Origin: Devosia sp. | Lineage (GTDB): Bacteria > Pseudomonadota > Alphaproteobacteria > Rhizobiales > Devosiaceae | Reading direction: 5' to 3' | Length of the DNA stretch: 56,925 bases | Assembly: GCF_028290625.1 (NCBI RefSeq) | Contig: NZ_JAQGJM010000045.1 | Location: forward strand, 1 to 56,925 | Part shown: in pieces, positions 23,328 to 30,919 of the stretch | Position numbering within the stretch: the stretch's first letter is position 1 | Layout: each line of letters starts with the position of its first letter | Made by a program: the position numbers and the translations under genes | Notes under the pieces: generated by a model | Database searches by the model: none | What the model saw: the letters and a program-made list of their open reading frames with translations, nothing else | What the model was told of the DNA's origin: nothing

Positions 23328-23797
23328 CCGACGCAGCGATCATCCAGGCGACCTACTCCGAGTGGAAGATGGTCAAGACCCGCAAGGTTCTCGTGCTGAG
23401 CTTCGAAGTGCCATTGGAGGCGCAAGCCGCCGTTCAGGCCGCGCTTGGCACTCCCATGCCGGATGCCGAGACGTGGGTTGCCATCGCGCGGCTACGTCCT
23501 GAAGCAACTGTTGCAGAAATTGCAACGGTTGAGCCGCCCGCAATCGAGCATCAGCCCGAGCCGCCGCTTCGCAAGCCCGCCAAGCTGGCACAACTCGCCG
23601 GCATCATGTGCAACGAGGGGGCGTTCCTCCGCTTCAGCGGATCGAAGAATGCTGACGAAGCTGCGAACTGGCTACGTGGCCACTGCAACGTCGTATCGCG
23701 TGCTGACCTCGATACCAACGAGGACGCTGCGATCACCTTCCGTCGCATCAAGGCCGAATACGATTTCTGGATGCGTGGTGAGGAGCAAGCGGCATGA
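23324..23797 (+). CDS. Hypothetical recombination-cassette protein, 157 residues
   Basis: GTG 23324 overlaps the recombinase stop. The N-terminal half is a beta-type fold with VKTRKVLVLSFEVPLEAQA and ETWVAIARL. The second half has LAGIMCNEGAFLRFSG and AANWLRGHCNVVSRADLDTN. Proteins of this pattern follow recombination genes in many alphaproteobacterial phages. The function is unknown. Confidence 0.65.
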   Translation: MTDAAIIQATYSEWKMVKTRKVLVLSFEVPLEAQAAVQAALGTPMPDAETWVAIARLRPEATVAEIATVEPPAIEHQPEPPLRKPAKLAQLAGIMCNEGAFLRFSGSKNADEAANWLRGHCNVVSRADLDTNEDAAITFRRIKAEYDFWMRGEEQAA

Positions 23798-24051
23798 ACA
23801 CTGACGAAAAGGCGCTTGCCAAGTATCGCTACGCGCAGTCAGTCGGCGTGAGCGAGGCGGTGTTGCGCGAGAAAATCAAACTGCTCGAAACCGCGCTACT
23901 CAACACTCAGCACGTTGGCTTCTCATACTACATGGGCGGCCCTGGATTGACGCACGGGCAGGCCGCTCACCGGGCCACAACGGCGCTGAAAGAGGCGCTG
24001 AAGAAGCACGCTTGGGCTGCTATCCAGCGCGTTCGCGGGATGGGGGAATAG
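23794..24051 (+). CDS. Hypothetical protein, 85 residues
   Basis: A helical protein with SEAVLREKIKLLETALLNTQ and GLTHGQAAHRATTALKEALK. It is coupled upstream by ATGA. No family is recognised. Confidence 0.6.
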   Translation: MNTDEKALAKYRYAQSVGVSEAVLREKIKLLETALLNTQHVGFSYYMGGPGLTHGQAAHRATTALKEALKKHAWAAIQRVRGMGE

Positions 24052-24489
24052 ATGGCGCTTGAGTTCATCGCCCCCACCAAGCGCCGCGGCATGACCAAGG
24101 CCCGCGCGGCCCGCATCTTTCTCGACGCCAACGGCATCTGCTGCAACTGCGCCACGCAAATCCGTCAGGGTGAGAAGTGGTTCGTTGAACACGTCGAAAG
24201 CCTAGCTCAGGGCGGGGCTGACGACGACAAGAACGCTCGCCCGGCTCATACCCGCTGCAAGGCCGCCAAGGACGCTACGGACGCAGCCAGCAAGGCAAAG
24301 CGCGACCGTCTGGTGACGGCAGGCTGGGACCGTGGCGACAAGCCAAAGATGCAGGGCGCCGGGTTCCGCAAGGCTGCAAAGCAAAAGCGCGCATCCACCC
24401 CCGTAAAGCCGAAGTACGAAGGCGACCGCTTTGGTGTTCGCAGCGGCTTCGGAAGCATCGTTTTCATCGATGAGGATTCCACACTGTGA
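24052..24489 (+). CDS. HNH endonuclease
   Basis: The 145-residue protein has a complete HNH pattern. ICCNCATQIRQGEKW carries the first CxxC. VEHVESLAQGGADDDKNARP carries the catalytic His and Asn. AHTRCKAAKD carries the second metal ligands. The C-terminus is Lys-rich. It would nick or cut DNA with a divalent metal and may act in recombination or replication with the neighbouring Bet protein. Confidence 0.8.
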   Translation: MALEFIAPTKRRGMTKARAARIFLDANGICCNCATQIRQGEKWFVEHVESLAQGGADDDKNARPAHTRCKAAKDATDAASKAKRDRLVTAGWDRGDKPKMQGAGFRKAAKQKRASTPVKPKYEGDRFGVRSGFGSIVFIDEDSTL

Positions 24490-24710
24490 CCGAAGCTAGA
24501 GCTATATCGGACGGACGGCTCGGAGAGATCGACTGGCAGGCATCGCCGCCGTTCATCACCAGCACCTCGGGGTTTGGCGACTACTACGTGACCGTGAAGG
24601 TGCATTCGATCGAAGAGCTTCACGCCGCCTATGACCTCGTGCTGAAGGCGTTCAGCGATGCCCATTCCGACCTGCTGACAAAGAGGTGGCGCGATGCGAA
24701 CCAGGGTTAG
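24486..24710 (+). CDS. Hypothetical protein, 74 residues
   Basis: GTG 24486 overlaps the HNH stop. It contains FGDYYVTVKVHSIEELHAAY, a small strand-helix pattern. The function is unknown. Confidence 0.55.
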   Translation: MTEARAISDGRLGEIDWQASPPFITSTSGFGDYYVTVKVHSIEELHAAYDLVLKAFSDAHSDLLTKRWRDANQG

Positions 24711-24879
24711 GCAGTCGTCCTTCGACTGGCGCGTCGATCGGCTCGTGCTCGGCTTCCTTTGGGTGCCGATGGGCCGTTGGATCGCCGCAGACTGGTGGAG
24801 CCCCTATCAGTTCGACACTGCGTCGGACGCTCTTCATTTCGCCAATGTCGCCCGCGCTCGCGCCTCCCTCCAGGATTAA
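24694..24879 (+). CDS. Hypothetical protein, 61 residues
   Basis: ATG 24694 follows AGAGGTGG and overlaps the previous gene by 17 nt. The peptide is basic and Trp-rich (LGFLWVPMGRWIAADWWSPY). No family is recognised. Confidence 0.55.
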   Translation: MRTRVRQSSFDWRVDRLVLGFLWVPMGRWIAADWWSPYQFDTASDALHFANVARARASLQD

Positions 24880-24884
24880 TCCCC

Positions 24885-25553
24885 ATGTCAGAGCATGAAG
24901 TGAAGCTGCTACCGTGGAACTTGATCGTTGCCGAGCGGCAGCGGCAAATCTCGGTGGAGGGCTGGACGCCGGCCCACGATGATGAGCACGACGACGGGGC
25001 AATGCTTCGAGCGGCTGTGCTCTACATCTGGCACGGAACCGATAGGCAGGCCAACCAGGTCTTCATCCTTTCCGCCGACTACAACGTCCCTCAGGGTTGG
25101 CCGTGGGACGCGCAGTGGTGGAAGCCAAAGGACCGACGCTCCAACCTTATCCGAGCCGGAGCGCTATGCCTAGCGGAGCATGATCGTCTCGTCCGCGCCA
25201 ACAAGCCGACCGGGCCGGCCGACCACAAACTTGGCATCGCATTGCGCGAGCTCTCCGCCCTTTCAGGTATCCCGGCACCGGGAAGCGGGGAGACGGAGCG
25301 CTGCGATGTGTCGGTAGTGGGGACCGTGGACGGCATGGACAACCCGACGCGCGACCCGTCTATGTGGGCAACTGTTGTCGAGAGCGACTACGACGGCTCG
25401 CTGCGCTGGGACTGCCACACCGAAGGCGACCGAGGTGATGGCGATAGCCTCACCACAATCGAGTTGTCGGCAGACACGTTCCCGGCTGGAACAAAGCTCG
25501 AAATCACTGAGCCCGCCGTCCGCTCCCTCTCCAACCCCGGTGGTGGTCTATGA
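24885..25553 (+). CDS. Conserved phage protein with HDDEHDDG motif, 222 residues
   Basis: ATG 24885 is used; a longer frame overlaps the upstream gene out of phase. Residues 15-100 contain ERQRQISVEGWTPAHDDEHD, then MLRAAVLYIW, WPWDAQWWKPKDRRSNLIRA and AGALCLAEHDRL. This module is very widespread in phages and prophages, with no known reaction; the acidic/His cluster may bind metal. The last 100 residues look beta-rich and are not part of that module. Confidence 0.7.
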   Translation: MSEHEVKLLPWNLIVAERQRQISVEGWTPAHDDEHDDGAMLRAAVLYIWHGTDRQANQVFILSADYNVPQGWPWDAQWWKPKDRRSNLIRAGALCLAEHDRLVRANKPTGPADHKLGIALRELSALSGIPAPGSGETERCDVSVVGTVDGMDNPTRDPSMWATVVESDYDGSLRWDCHTEGDRGDGDSLTTIELSADTFPAGTKLEITEPAVRSLSNPGGGL

Positions 25554-25699
25554 CGAAGCTGACGATACTCCCCGCCCCTATGCGCCGCTATCCGTGGCTC
25601 GGTAAGCGAACCGACGATCAAATCGTTGCGGAGGCTCTCGCGAAGTTGTCCGTTCGCCTTGCTGCCCTCCTCTCCCTCGAACAGGGGGAGAGGCCGTGA
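25550..25699 (+). CDS. Small basic helical protein, 49 residues
   Basis: ATG 25550 and the TGA both overlap the neighbours (ATGA, GTGA). The sequence is MTKLTILPAPMRRYPWLGKR followed by an amphipathic helix IVAEALAKLSVRLAALLSL. It is supported mainly by coupling. Confidence 0.5.
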   Translation: MTKLTILPAPMRRYPWLGKRTDDQIVAEALAKLSVRLAALLSLEQGERP

Positions 25700-25884
25700 G
25701 CAATCCGGAACTCAAGGCAAAAAGCCTCGCCTTCATCCTGCTCGATGACAAGGAGAAAGCATCGTTCGACGCGCTCACCTTTGCGCAGAAAGGGTACTTT
25801 CTTCACTGGTTCAGGTCGAACCGCGACAAGGCTGCGCCCACATGGCCGGCAATGATTCGGCGGGCCAAGGAGCAGCGCCCATGA
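25696..25884 (+). CDS. Hypothetical protein, 62 residues
   Basis: GTG 25696 starts MSNPELKAKSLAFILLDDKE. It is helical, with an aromatic patch KGYFLHWFRSNRDK. It is coupled to both neighbours. The function is unknown. Confidence 0.55.
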   Translation: MSNPELKAKSLAFILLDDKEKASFDALTFAQKGYFLHWFRSNRDKAAPTWPAMIRRAKEQRP

Positions 25885-26324
25885 CCCAGGGCTCAACCAC
25901 TACCGGCGAACTGGTGGAGCGCTTGGCTCCGAGTTGGAAGGCCGACGAGCTTCTGAGCATCATCGGTTCCACACTTCGGAAGATGGGCGCTAACGACAGC
26001 GCCGATATCCTGAGCCGGGAAATCGTTGCCAATAACGCTCTGAAGCGCGAAGCCGTCGTCGCCCTCACAACCCTTGAGCGTGAACTGGAGGAAAACGCCA
26101 ATGCGAACGCCCGCCTGACTGAGCAGATGGAGCGCGTAACCTCCGCCCTCACAGCCTCCCAAGCAGAAGTCGAGAGACTGAAGGCCGAACTTGGTCAGCG
26201 CGGACCGTTGCTGCAGGCGAACCCTGTGAACACCGAACCGGAGGCAGCGGCCAGTAGGTGGATGAAAGTCGCTGACCATGACGCCCAACCGGCCGCTCTT
26301 CAGGTAGAGGAGCGCAAGCCATGA
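25881..26324 (+). CDS. Coiled-coil hypothetical protein, 147 residues
   Basis: ATG 25881 overlaps the previous stop. Residues about 60-105 are a coiled coil (TTLERELEENANANARLTEQ, then VTSALTASQAEVERLKAEL). The C-terminus is disordered. The function is unknown. Confidence 0.6.
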   Translation: MTQGSTTTGELVERLAPSWKADELLSIIGSTLRKMGANDSADILSREIVANNALKREAVVALTTLERELEENANANARLTEQMERVTSALTASQAEVERLKAELGQRGPLLQANPVNTEPEAAASRWMKVADHDAQPAALQVEERKP

Positions 26325-26587
26325 GCCGCGTCCTCAACAAGCGCCGTGACCCTATCGCGCCCGGCGCTGACATCTACATCGGCCGCGGTTCGCCTTGGGG
26401 CAATCCGTTCAAGATCGGAACGCACGGCAACCGAGACGAGGTCTGCGACCGCTTCGAACGCGAAGTGCTGCCGACGCTGGACGTTGAACCGCTGCGTGGC
26501 AGGAACCTCGTGTGTTGGTGCGCGCCCCAACGATGCCACGGTGACGCCATCCTTCGCAAGCTCGCTGAAACCGAGGCCATGCCATGA
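26321..26587 (+). CDS. DUF4326 protein
   Basis: The 88-residue protein matches DUF4326: YIGRGSPWGNPFKIG, then RFEREVLPTLD, LRGRNLVCWCAPQRCHGDAI. The GRGS.WGNPF and CWC.P..CHGD blocks are diagnostic. The family may have a TOPRIM- or nuclease-like fold with bound zinc, and it is common in phages. The activity is not established. Confidence 0.8.
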   Translation: MSRVLNKRRDPIAPGADIYIGRGSPWGNPFKIGTHGNRDEVCDRFEREVLPTLDVEPLRGRNLVCWCAPQRCHGDAILRKLAETEAMP

Positions 26588-26766
26588 ACCCCAAGGCAGC
26601 TATCATCAGACTGTTGGGCCTCGGTGTAATGGTGCTGGCTTCGGCTCTCGTGGTAAATGTACTCACGGGCGGCGGGGTGCGAGTTGATGGCAGTCGCGCC
26701 GATTGCGAGGCGAAGTTTCCGGGCCTGCGCTGCATGATCGTCTGGGTGCCGGAGATGAAGCCATGA
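26584..26766 (+). CDS. Single-span membrane protein, 60 residues
   Basis: Residues 5-28 (AAIIRLLGLGVMVLASALVV) form a transmembrane or signal-anchor helix. It is followed by a short domain with two Cys (ADCEAKFPGLRC). Export and a disulfide are possible. It is coupled upstream by ATGA. Confidence 0.55.
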   Translation: MNPKAAIIRLLGLGVMVLASALVVNVLTGGGVRVDGSRADCEAKFPGLRCMIVWVPEMKP

Positions 26767-26867
26767 CTCCCCGTCGCGTACCCACCAAGGCCCTGCTTAT
26801 AGCTCTGGCTGTTCTCGTTGCATGGGCTGTGTGGGCATATCGGGATTTGATCGGGGGGTGGCTTTGA
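26763..26867 (+). CDS. Membrane peptide, 34 residues
   Basis: ATG 26763 overlaps the previous stop, and the TGA overlaps the excisionase TTG. The sequence is basic MTPRRVPTKALL, then a hydrophobic helix IALAVLVAWAVWAYR. The role is unknown. Confidence 0.5.
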   Translation: MTPRRVPTKALLIALAVLVAWAVWAYRDLIGGWL

Positions 26868-27145
26868 TCAGCGATCGCCCATTTTCCAGCGAGGAACTGG
26901 CGGAACGTTGGGGCGTCTCAGCGCAGCACGTTCGCGACCTCATCCGGCTCGGCACCTTGCGCCATTTCCGCGTTGGGCGCTTGATCCGCATCCCCGCAAA
27001 AGCCGTCAACGAGTTCGAAGAATGCCAGTCTACAGGGTCAAGCTCTTCCGAGGCAAGTTCTACGCCGTCTGGAGCGACGAGCAGGGAGAGACACAAAGAG
27101 CGTCCCTTCGTACCACAGACCGCGAAGAGGCGGAACGCCGCATAG
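26864..27145 (+). CDS. xis: Excisionase-like helix-turn-helix protein
   Basis: TTG 26864, with a G-rich ribosome binding site 5 nt away, gives 93 residues. FSSEELAERWGVSAQHVRDL, then IRLGTLRHFRVGRLIRIPAK and AVNEFEE match the winged-helix excisionase/MerR-type family. It should bind near attP and bias the integrase to excision. The last 30 residues overlap the integrase gene by 124 nt in another frame, so expression of the two is tied. Confidence 0.8.
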   Translation: MISDRPFSSEELAERWGVSAQHVRDLIRLGTLRHFRVGRLIRIPAKAVNEFEECQSTGSSSSEASSTPSGATSRERHKERPFVPQTAKRRNAA

Positions 27146-27990
27146 TCGATTTCCGCCGCGAAATGGCGGCGCCGGTCGGATCTACAGTGGGTGATTACGT
27201 GCAGGCTTACCTCGACTACAAAGACGGACGAATCCGCGACCACGTGCGCCTCATCGGTGCATGGGCGAACGCCAAGGGCACCTTCGGCGCGTTGCGCCCC
27301 GACCAGATCACGCCAGAGCTATGCGAGGAATATGCCACGCATCGGCGGGCGATGGGGCGGAGCGACGGGACCATCCTGAAAGAGATCAACGTCATCCGGC
27401 AAGGGCTCAACTGGAACAAGGTCGCCACGGCCCGCTTTGAGGCCCCAGCGGCCCCACCGCCGCGCGACCGCTACCTGACCAAGGATGGGGCCCGGCGCTT
27501 GCTGGAGGGCTGTGTGCAACCGCACGTGAAGCTATTTGTGCGGCTGGCATTGCAGACCGCTGGCCGCAAGTCCGCGGTGCTAGGGCTGACCTGGGACCGC
27601 GTGGACTTCGAACACAAGCGGATCAACCTCACCGTGGTCGGTGAGAAGAACCGCAAGAAGCGTGCGACCGTGCCATTCGGGGAACAGCTCGAGGCCGAGT
27701 TGCGCGCCGCGCACGAGGCTGCCCAGACGCCATACGTGATCGAATACGCTGGCGAGAAGGTGGGGAATATCAAGAAGGGGTTTGGCGCCGCTGCGGTTCG
27801 CGCGGGGCTGGGCGACCTCACGCCGCACGACCTGCGACACACGGCCGCAGTGTGGATGGCGGAGGACGGCGTGCCGTTCGAAGAAATCGCGCAGTACCTC
27901 GGCCACAGCTCGTCTGCCGTGACGTTCAAGGTCTATGCACGGTTCAGCCCGACTCACCTGAGAAGGGCATCCAAGAGCCTCGAATTTTGA
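27022..27990 (+). CDS. int: Tyrosine integrase
   Basis: The 322-residue protein starts MPVYRVKLFRGKFYAVW. Residues 53-140 are the core-binding domain. The catalytic domain has Arg182 (TAGRKSAVLGL), a probable catalytic Lys near 210-214 in the beta-hairpin (EKNRKKRATVP), HDLRH (His269, Arg272), LGHSS (His295) and Tyr305 (FKVYARF). All catalytic residues are present. The gene lies within 65 nt of a tRNA 3' half, the usual integrase-attP arrangement. Confidence 0.92.
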   Translation: MPVYRVKLFRGKFYAVWSDEQGETQRASLRTTDREEAERRIVDFRREMAAPVGSTVGDYVQAYLDYKDGRIRDHVRLIGAWANAKGTFGALRPDQITPELCEEYATHRRAMGRSDGTILKEINVIRQGLNWNKVATARFEAPAAPPPRDRYLTKDGARRLLEGCVQPHVKLFVRLALQTAGRKSAVLGLTWDRVDFEHKRINLTVVGEKNRKKRATVPFGEQLEAELRAAHEAAQTPYVIEYAGEKVGNIKKGFGAAAVRAGLGDLTPHDLRHTAAVWMAEDGVPFEEIAQYLGHSSSAVTFKVYARFSPTHLRRASKSLEF

Positions 27991-28001
27991 GGCTCTTGGA
28001 T
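27969..28001 (+). terminator. Perfect 13-bp hairpin at the integrase end
   Basis: ATCCAAGAGCCTC, loop GAATTTT, then its exact complement; the stop codon is inside. There is no T-tract, so it may act as an RNA-stabilising or bidirectional structure, or as a recombination-related inverted repeat, not as a classical terminator. Confidence 0.5.
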
Positions 28002-28052
28002 CGATTGCACGGGGTGAGCACCGCTTTTATTCGGTGCAAACCCCTGATAGGA

Positions 28053-28101
28053 TGGTGGGTGCGACAGGGATTGAACCTGTGACCCCCGCCGTGTGAAGGC
28101 G
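28053..28101 (-). other. attP: Probable attP core: 3' half of tRNA-Val(CAC)
   Basis: Read on the minus strand the 49 bases run CGCC, TTCACAC (anticodon loop, CAC), GGCGG, GGGTC, ACAGG-TTCAATC-CCTGT (T arm), CGCACCC and ACCA. The T arm and 3' acceptor are perfect, but the 5' half is absent. Such a fragment beside an integrase restores the host tRNA gene after insertion, so the attB should be a tRNA-Val(CAC) gene. It is not a functional tRNA by itself. Confidence 0.88.
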
Positions 28102-28174
28102 CGAGGCCTATGCAAAACTGGCGGTTTCCGGGCGTTTACGGGAGTCAGCAATGCCAATATGTGCTAGCTTCGTT

Positions 28175-28238
28175 CCGTGCATGTTCCCCGAGATTTGTTC
28201 GACTGCACGGGGCGGTCACTGTCTGAGGAAAGGTGACC
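28175..28238 (+). promoter_or_regulatory. Leader hairpins, the second enclosing the ribosome binding site of the MucR-like gene
   Basis: CCGTGCA (28175-28181) pairs with TGCACGG (28204-28210). GGTCAC (28214-28219) pairs with GTGACC (28233-28238), closing a loop that contains GAGGAAAGG just before ATG 28239. The second hairpin could hide the ribosome binding site. This is a structure prediction by eye. Confidence 0.45.
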
Positions 28239-28934
28239 ATGTTCCAAACGAAAGAAGAGTTAGAGCACTACCTCGGGCAGCCTCGGATTGAATGTCTGGA
28301 ATGCGGGCGTCGGCTCAAGAAGCTCGGCGTCCATTTGCGAGCGATACACGGGGTCGATCCAGACGACTACCGCGAGAAGCATGGCATCCCCTACACGGTT
28401 GGGCTCGCGTGCCCAGAGTTGCGGGACAAGGTGCGGGAGCAGGTGGCTGCAGCAGCAACACCTGAGAGAATGAAGGAGCTACAGCTTCGGAGCGTAGCTA
28501 AGCGCCAACAGGTGCCCAACCGGCACATGGCTGACGCCCCGATCATTAGGAAAGGGCACGCAACCACGACGGCGAAGATGCGCAGCGTCATGCGAGAAAA
28601 CGAACGAAAGCACGGCCAGAGCCCGGCAAAAAAGGCAGCCGTGATGAGGAACCTTCAGAAGGCTGCTGCAAAGATTGCGGAGTTCGGCCCATCTGACAAA
28701 CAGAGGGCTGCAGGGTCGCACTATGGCAAGATATACGGCCCCAAGTTTGTTGACCTTGCGCTGACCGCCCTCGGGCGCGAGCGCCGCAATGATTCACCTA
28801 AGATAGTCGCTGCTGTTCGTGCGGACCGTGCCACCGGGCTCTCATGGCGAAAGCTCGAGGCGAAGCATGGCATCCCAGCAACTTCAATTCAACGCATGTG
28901 CGAGGGCGTTACGCCAGAAGGAGTGAGGCACTGA
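28239..28934 (+). CDS. MucR/Ros-type zinc-finger regulator
   Basis: The 231-residue protein has a MucR-like finger: CLECGRRLKKLGVHLRAIHG (Cys19, Cys22, His32, His37), then DPDDYREKHGIP. A long basic helical region follows, and a C-terminal helix-turn-helix ends it (GLSWRKLEAKHGIPATSIQR). Host MucR proteins control exopolysaccharide, motility and cell-cycle genes in alphaproteobacteria. It lies just past attP, so in the prophage it is an end gene, a usual place for lysogeny-expressed genes. It is longer than host MucR (about 140-150). Confidence 0.75.
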   Translation: MFQTKEELEHYLGQPRIECLECGRRLKKLGVHLRAIHGVDPDDYREKHGIPYTVGLACPELRDKVREQVAAAATPERMKELQLRSVAKRQQVPNRHMADAPIIRKGHATTTAKMRSVMRENERKHGQSPAKKAAVMRNLQKAAAKIAEFGPSDKQRAAGSHYGKIYGPKFVDLALTALGRERRNDSPKIVAAVRADRATGLSWRKLEAKHGIPATSIQRMCEGVTPEGVRH

Positions 28935-29176
28935 TGACTGACATACCCAATGACGTGATGAAGGCAGCTCAGGCAGTATGGGTTGAATTGGCCTCAGGTC
29001 TGCTGCCGCTCAAAGACATGGAGGAGGCGGAGGTCGGCATTATCGCGCGAGCCATTCTGGCCGAGCGAGTCCGAACCGCTGGCGGTCTAGGCTATACCTA
29101 CACGAGAGGATATAGCCTCATCCGAAACCCGGGGGCGGTGCCACCCAACCGTCTCAAAACACCAGAGGACGGCTGA
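28934..29176 (+). CDS. Small protein with ILAERxR motif, 80 residues
   Basis: ATG 28934 overlaps the regulator stop (TGATG). MTDIPNDVMKAAQAVWVELA and IIARAILAERVRTAG relate it to the products at 35650-35865 and 8012-8302. The C-terminal 30 residues (YTYTRGYSLIRNPGAVPPNR) differ from those relatives, so the end may be rearranged. Confidence 0.6.
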   Translation: MTDIPNDVMKAAQAVWVELASGLLPLKDMEEAEVGIIARAILAERVRTAGGLGYTYTRGYSLIRNPGAVPPNRLKTPEDG

Positions 29177-29224
29177 AAAGTTAGCCGTCCGAAAAGGCAG
29201 AATAGATCACGGGATTTTCCCGTG
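29167..29224. terminator. Two hairpins after the MucR-like operon
   Basis: GGACGGCT/AGCCGTCC (29167-29190, loop GAAAAGTT) overlaps the stop codon, and CACGGGA/TCCCGTG (29208-29224, loop TTT) follows. Neither has a T-tract. They may end or stabilise the transcript. Confidence 0.4.
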
Positions 29225-29259
29225 AAGTCTGTAGCCGCCTAGCCCCAACGGAGAACGAG

Positions 29260-29442
29260 ATGACGGTCACCGAAGCAGACGACGAGTTCCTGAAGCGGAT
29301 AGCGCATATCCTCGGAAGCGAAACAGCCGCGTCTCGAGCTATGGCCGAACGCGACCGGCGCAAGGCCGCTGGCGAGGATGCCGTGATCTACTGGAACCGA
29401 GATAACGGCTCGCTGATCGTTGGCCCGCGCCTCCCCGCTTAA
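29260..29442 (+). CDS. Hypothetical protein, 60 residues
   Basis: ATG 29260 follows GGAGAACGAG. The protein is acidic then basic (ADDEFLKRIAHILGSETAAS, then RAMAERDRRKAAGEDAVIYW). No family is recognised. Confidence 0.6.
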   Translation: MTVTEADDEFLKRIAHILGSETAASRAMAERDRRKAAGEDAVIYWNRDNGSLIVGPRLPA

Positions 29443-29466
29443 CCCCTATGTTCTGAGGAGAAGGAA

Positions 29467-29733
29467 ATGACGACCTGGAAGAAGATCGAAAGCGCCCCCG
29501 AAGGCATCAAAGTCGACGTGTGGGTCTGGAATGTCGCGGACGACGAGGGCGGCTTAGACGACGGGTTCAGGTGGCCCGACGTTGAGGTGATCGGCGGCGG
29601 CGAACCGCACGGGCTTCGCGTCTATCGCGGCGAGCCTGACTTCGGTGGCGAGTGGGAGGACTACTGGCCGCACGAAAACGGGCAAGTGGTGACGCACTGG
29701 TCGGAAGTTCCTGACGCCCCGCCGAAGGCCTAA
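29467..29733 (+). CDS. DUF551-like small phage protein, 88 residues
   Basis: A GGAGAAGG ribosome binding site precedes the ATG. WKKIESAPEGIKVDVWVWN at the start and VVTHWSEVPDAPP at the end match the very common W..I.SAP...V...THW..LP..P plan. The function is unknown. The 222 bp after it show no convincing gene. Confidence 0.65.
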   Translation: MTTWKKIESAPEGIKVDVWVWNVADDEGGLDDGFRWPDVEVIGGGEPHGLRVYRGEPDFGGEWEDYWPHENGQVVTHWSEVPDAPPKA

Positions 29734-29955
29734 CCCCCATACCCACCCGGCGGGTTCATGATGATGCTGATCTTCCGAGGGAGTAGTGGACGGGCATGGG
29801 CTTTGGAAGATGAAGCTGGCGGGCAGTCGGCTTTGTAACGTTGGCCGCAAGCGGTCCGTATCCGACACCGATCGGGGGCACGCGGTTTGTCCCCCGCGCT
29901 ACTCGCCAGCCCGTTTCTTATAGACGATTTGGCCCGGAAATGATAGGTTTTTGAG

Positions 29956-30300
29956 ATGAGCGAAGCACCTGAACCAGTCGAAGTTTTCAGCCTTGCGCAG
30001 TACCTCGGAGAGGAAATGGACGAGCGCGGATGGACGTCCTGGGATGTGGCCGCCCGGATGGGCGGCAAAGACCTGTCGCTCGACGCTCTGACGGTGGATA
30101 TCCTGTTGGCCGTTCAGGGTGTCCCGAGAGAGAAAGTCGTGATCGGCGCCGACATGTATCGGCAGCTTGAGCGCGCCTTTGGCGTATCCGAGGGCTTCTT
30201 AGAAGCATTGAACGCCGCTTGGGAACGATACCCCGACCGCCGCGCCGCGTTCGAAGCTCCCGAGGACTTGTTTAGCGGCGGGTTCGTAGCCACCCCGTAG
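29956..30300 (+). CDS. HigA-like XRE protein, 114 residues
   Basis: LAQYLGEEMDERGWTSWDVA, then ALTVDILLAV, IGADMYRQLERAFGVSEGFL follow the HigA/XRE antitoxin plan, with a long recognition loop. No HigB toxin is found beside it. It may be an orphan regulator. A start at ATG 29956 is supported by the frame, but its ribosome binding site is weak. Confidence 0.6.
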   Translation: MSEAPEPVEVFSLAQYLGEEMDERGWTSWDVAARMGGKDLSLDALTVDILLAVQGVPREKVVIGADMYRQLERAFGVSEGFLEALNAAWERYPDRRAAFEAPEDLFSGGFVATP

Positions 30301-30316
30301 CCCTGAGAGAGGCGAG

Positions 30317-30532
30317 ATGAGCGAAACTGCCGAAAACTTTGTCCGCCGCGTCACCTCTGAGGTATTCGGACAACGCCTCACTGAACAGCAAATTGCCGTG
30401 GTGGCCGCAAAGCTGCGCCGGGCTGTGCCCCCCCTCCCCACCACTAACCCTAAGGCGTCCCCTTCCAAGCATTCAGCCCAAGGGGGAATAGCTACGGTAA
30501 CGGATCAGTCGTGGCCCACGCCGCCGGCTTAG
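30317..30532 (+). CDS. Hypothetical protein, 71 residues
   Basis: ATG 30317 follows GAGAGAGGCGAG. The N-terminal half (ENFVRRVTSEVFGQRLTEQQ) is helical and the rest is Pro-rich. It ends in convergent overlap (41 nt) with the leftward membrane-protein gene. It is the last gene of the rightward accessory group. Confidence 0.5.
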   Translation: MSETAENFVRRVTSEVFGQRLTEQQIAVVAAKLRRAVPPLPTTNPKASPSKHSAQGGIATVTDQSWPTPPA

Positions 30533-30851
30533 GCTCTGCCCTGCCCGCGATCTGCGACACGATCCCCTCAATCTTCGCCAGCGAGTAGTTCGCGGAGTCG
30601 ACCTTATCCTCGAGCCGATCAACCCGCATGGTAATGCCGGTCTGAAAATCATCGCCCTTGTCGGCTCGCTGATCCTGCACGACCTCGACGCGGGAGACGG
30701 CAGCTACGGCCGCGGCGGATTGCGCCTTGGTATCGAGCACAGCCCAGGTGACGAAGCCGCCACCCATCGTCACCGCTGTACCGCCCACTATAGCCATGGT
30801 GCGAGCTGCAGCGATGAACCATTTTGACCGAACGAACTGCTCTAGCGTCAT
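30492..30851 (-). CDS. Membrane-anchored coiled-coil protein of the lysis region, 119 residues
   Basis: ATG 30851 (GAGG 8 nt away) gives MTLEQFVRSKWFIAAARTMA, then a transmembrane helix (IVGGTAVTMGGGFVTWAVL) and a coiled-coil domain (RVDRLEDKVDSANYSLAKIE). The topology, one N-terminal span and a periplasmic coil, fits an inner-membrane spanin-like or holin-accessory protein. The family is not certain. Confidence 0.55.
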   Translation of the reverse strand: MTLEQFVRSKWFIAAARTMAIVGGTAVTMGGGFVTWAVLDTKAQSAAAVAAVSRVEVVQDQRADKGDDFQTGITMRVDRLEDKVDSANYSLAKIEGIVSQIAGRAEPKPAAWATTDPLP

Positions 30852-30919
30852 TTCGTGCGCCTCGTTCATTTGCCGGCGAAGTCCTATAGATAGAGGTAAC
30901 GGGGAGACGCGGTACTAGT

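Noticed and set aside
28053..28101. A functional tRNA gene
   Set aside because: Only the anticodon loop to CCA end is present; the 5' acceptor strand and D arm are missing, so it is an attachment-site fragment.
29737..29955. A gene in the gap before the HigA-like gene
   Set aside because: Frames are short and lack starts with ribosome binding sites; nothing clear is seen.
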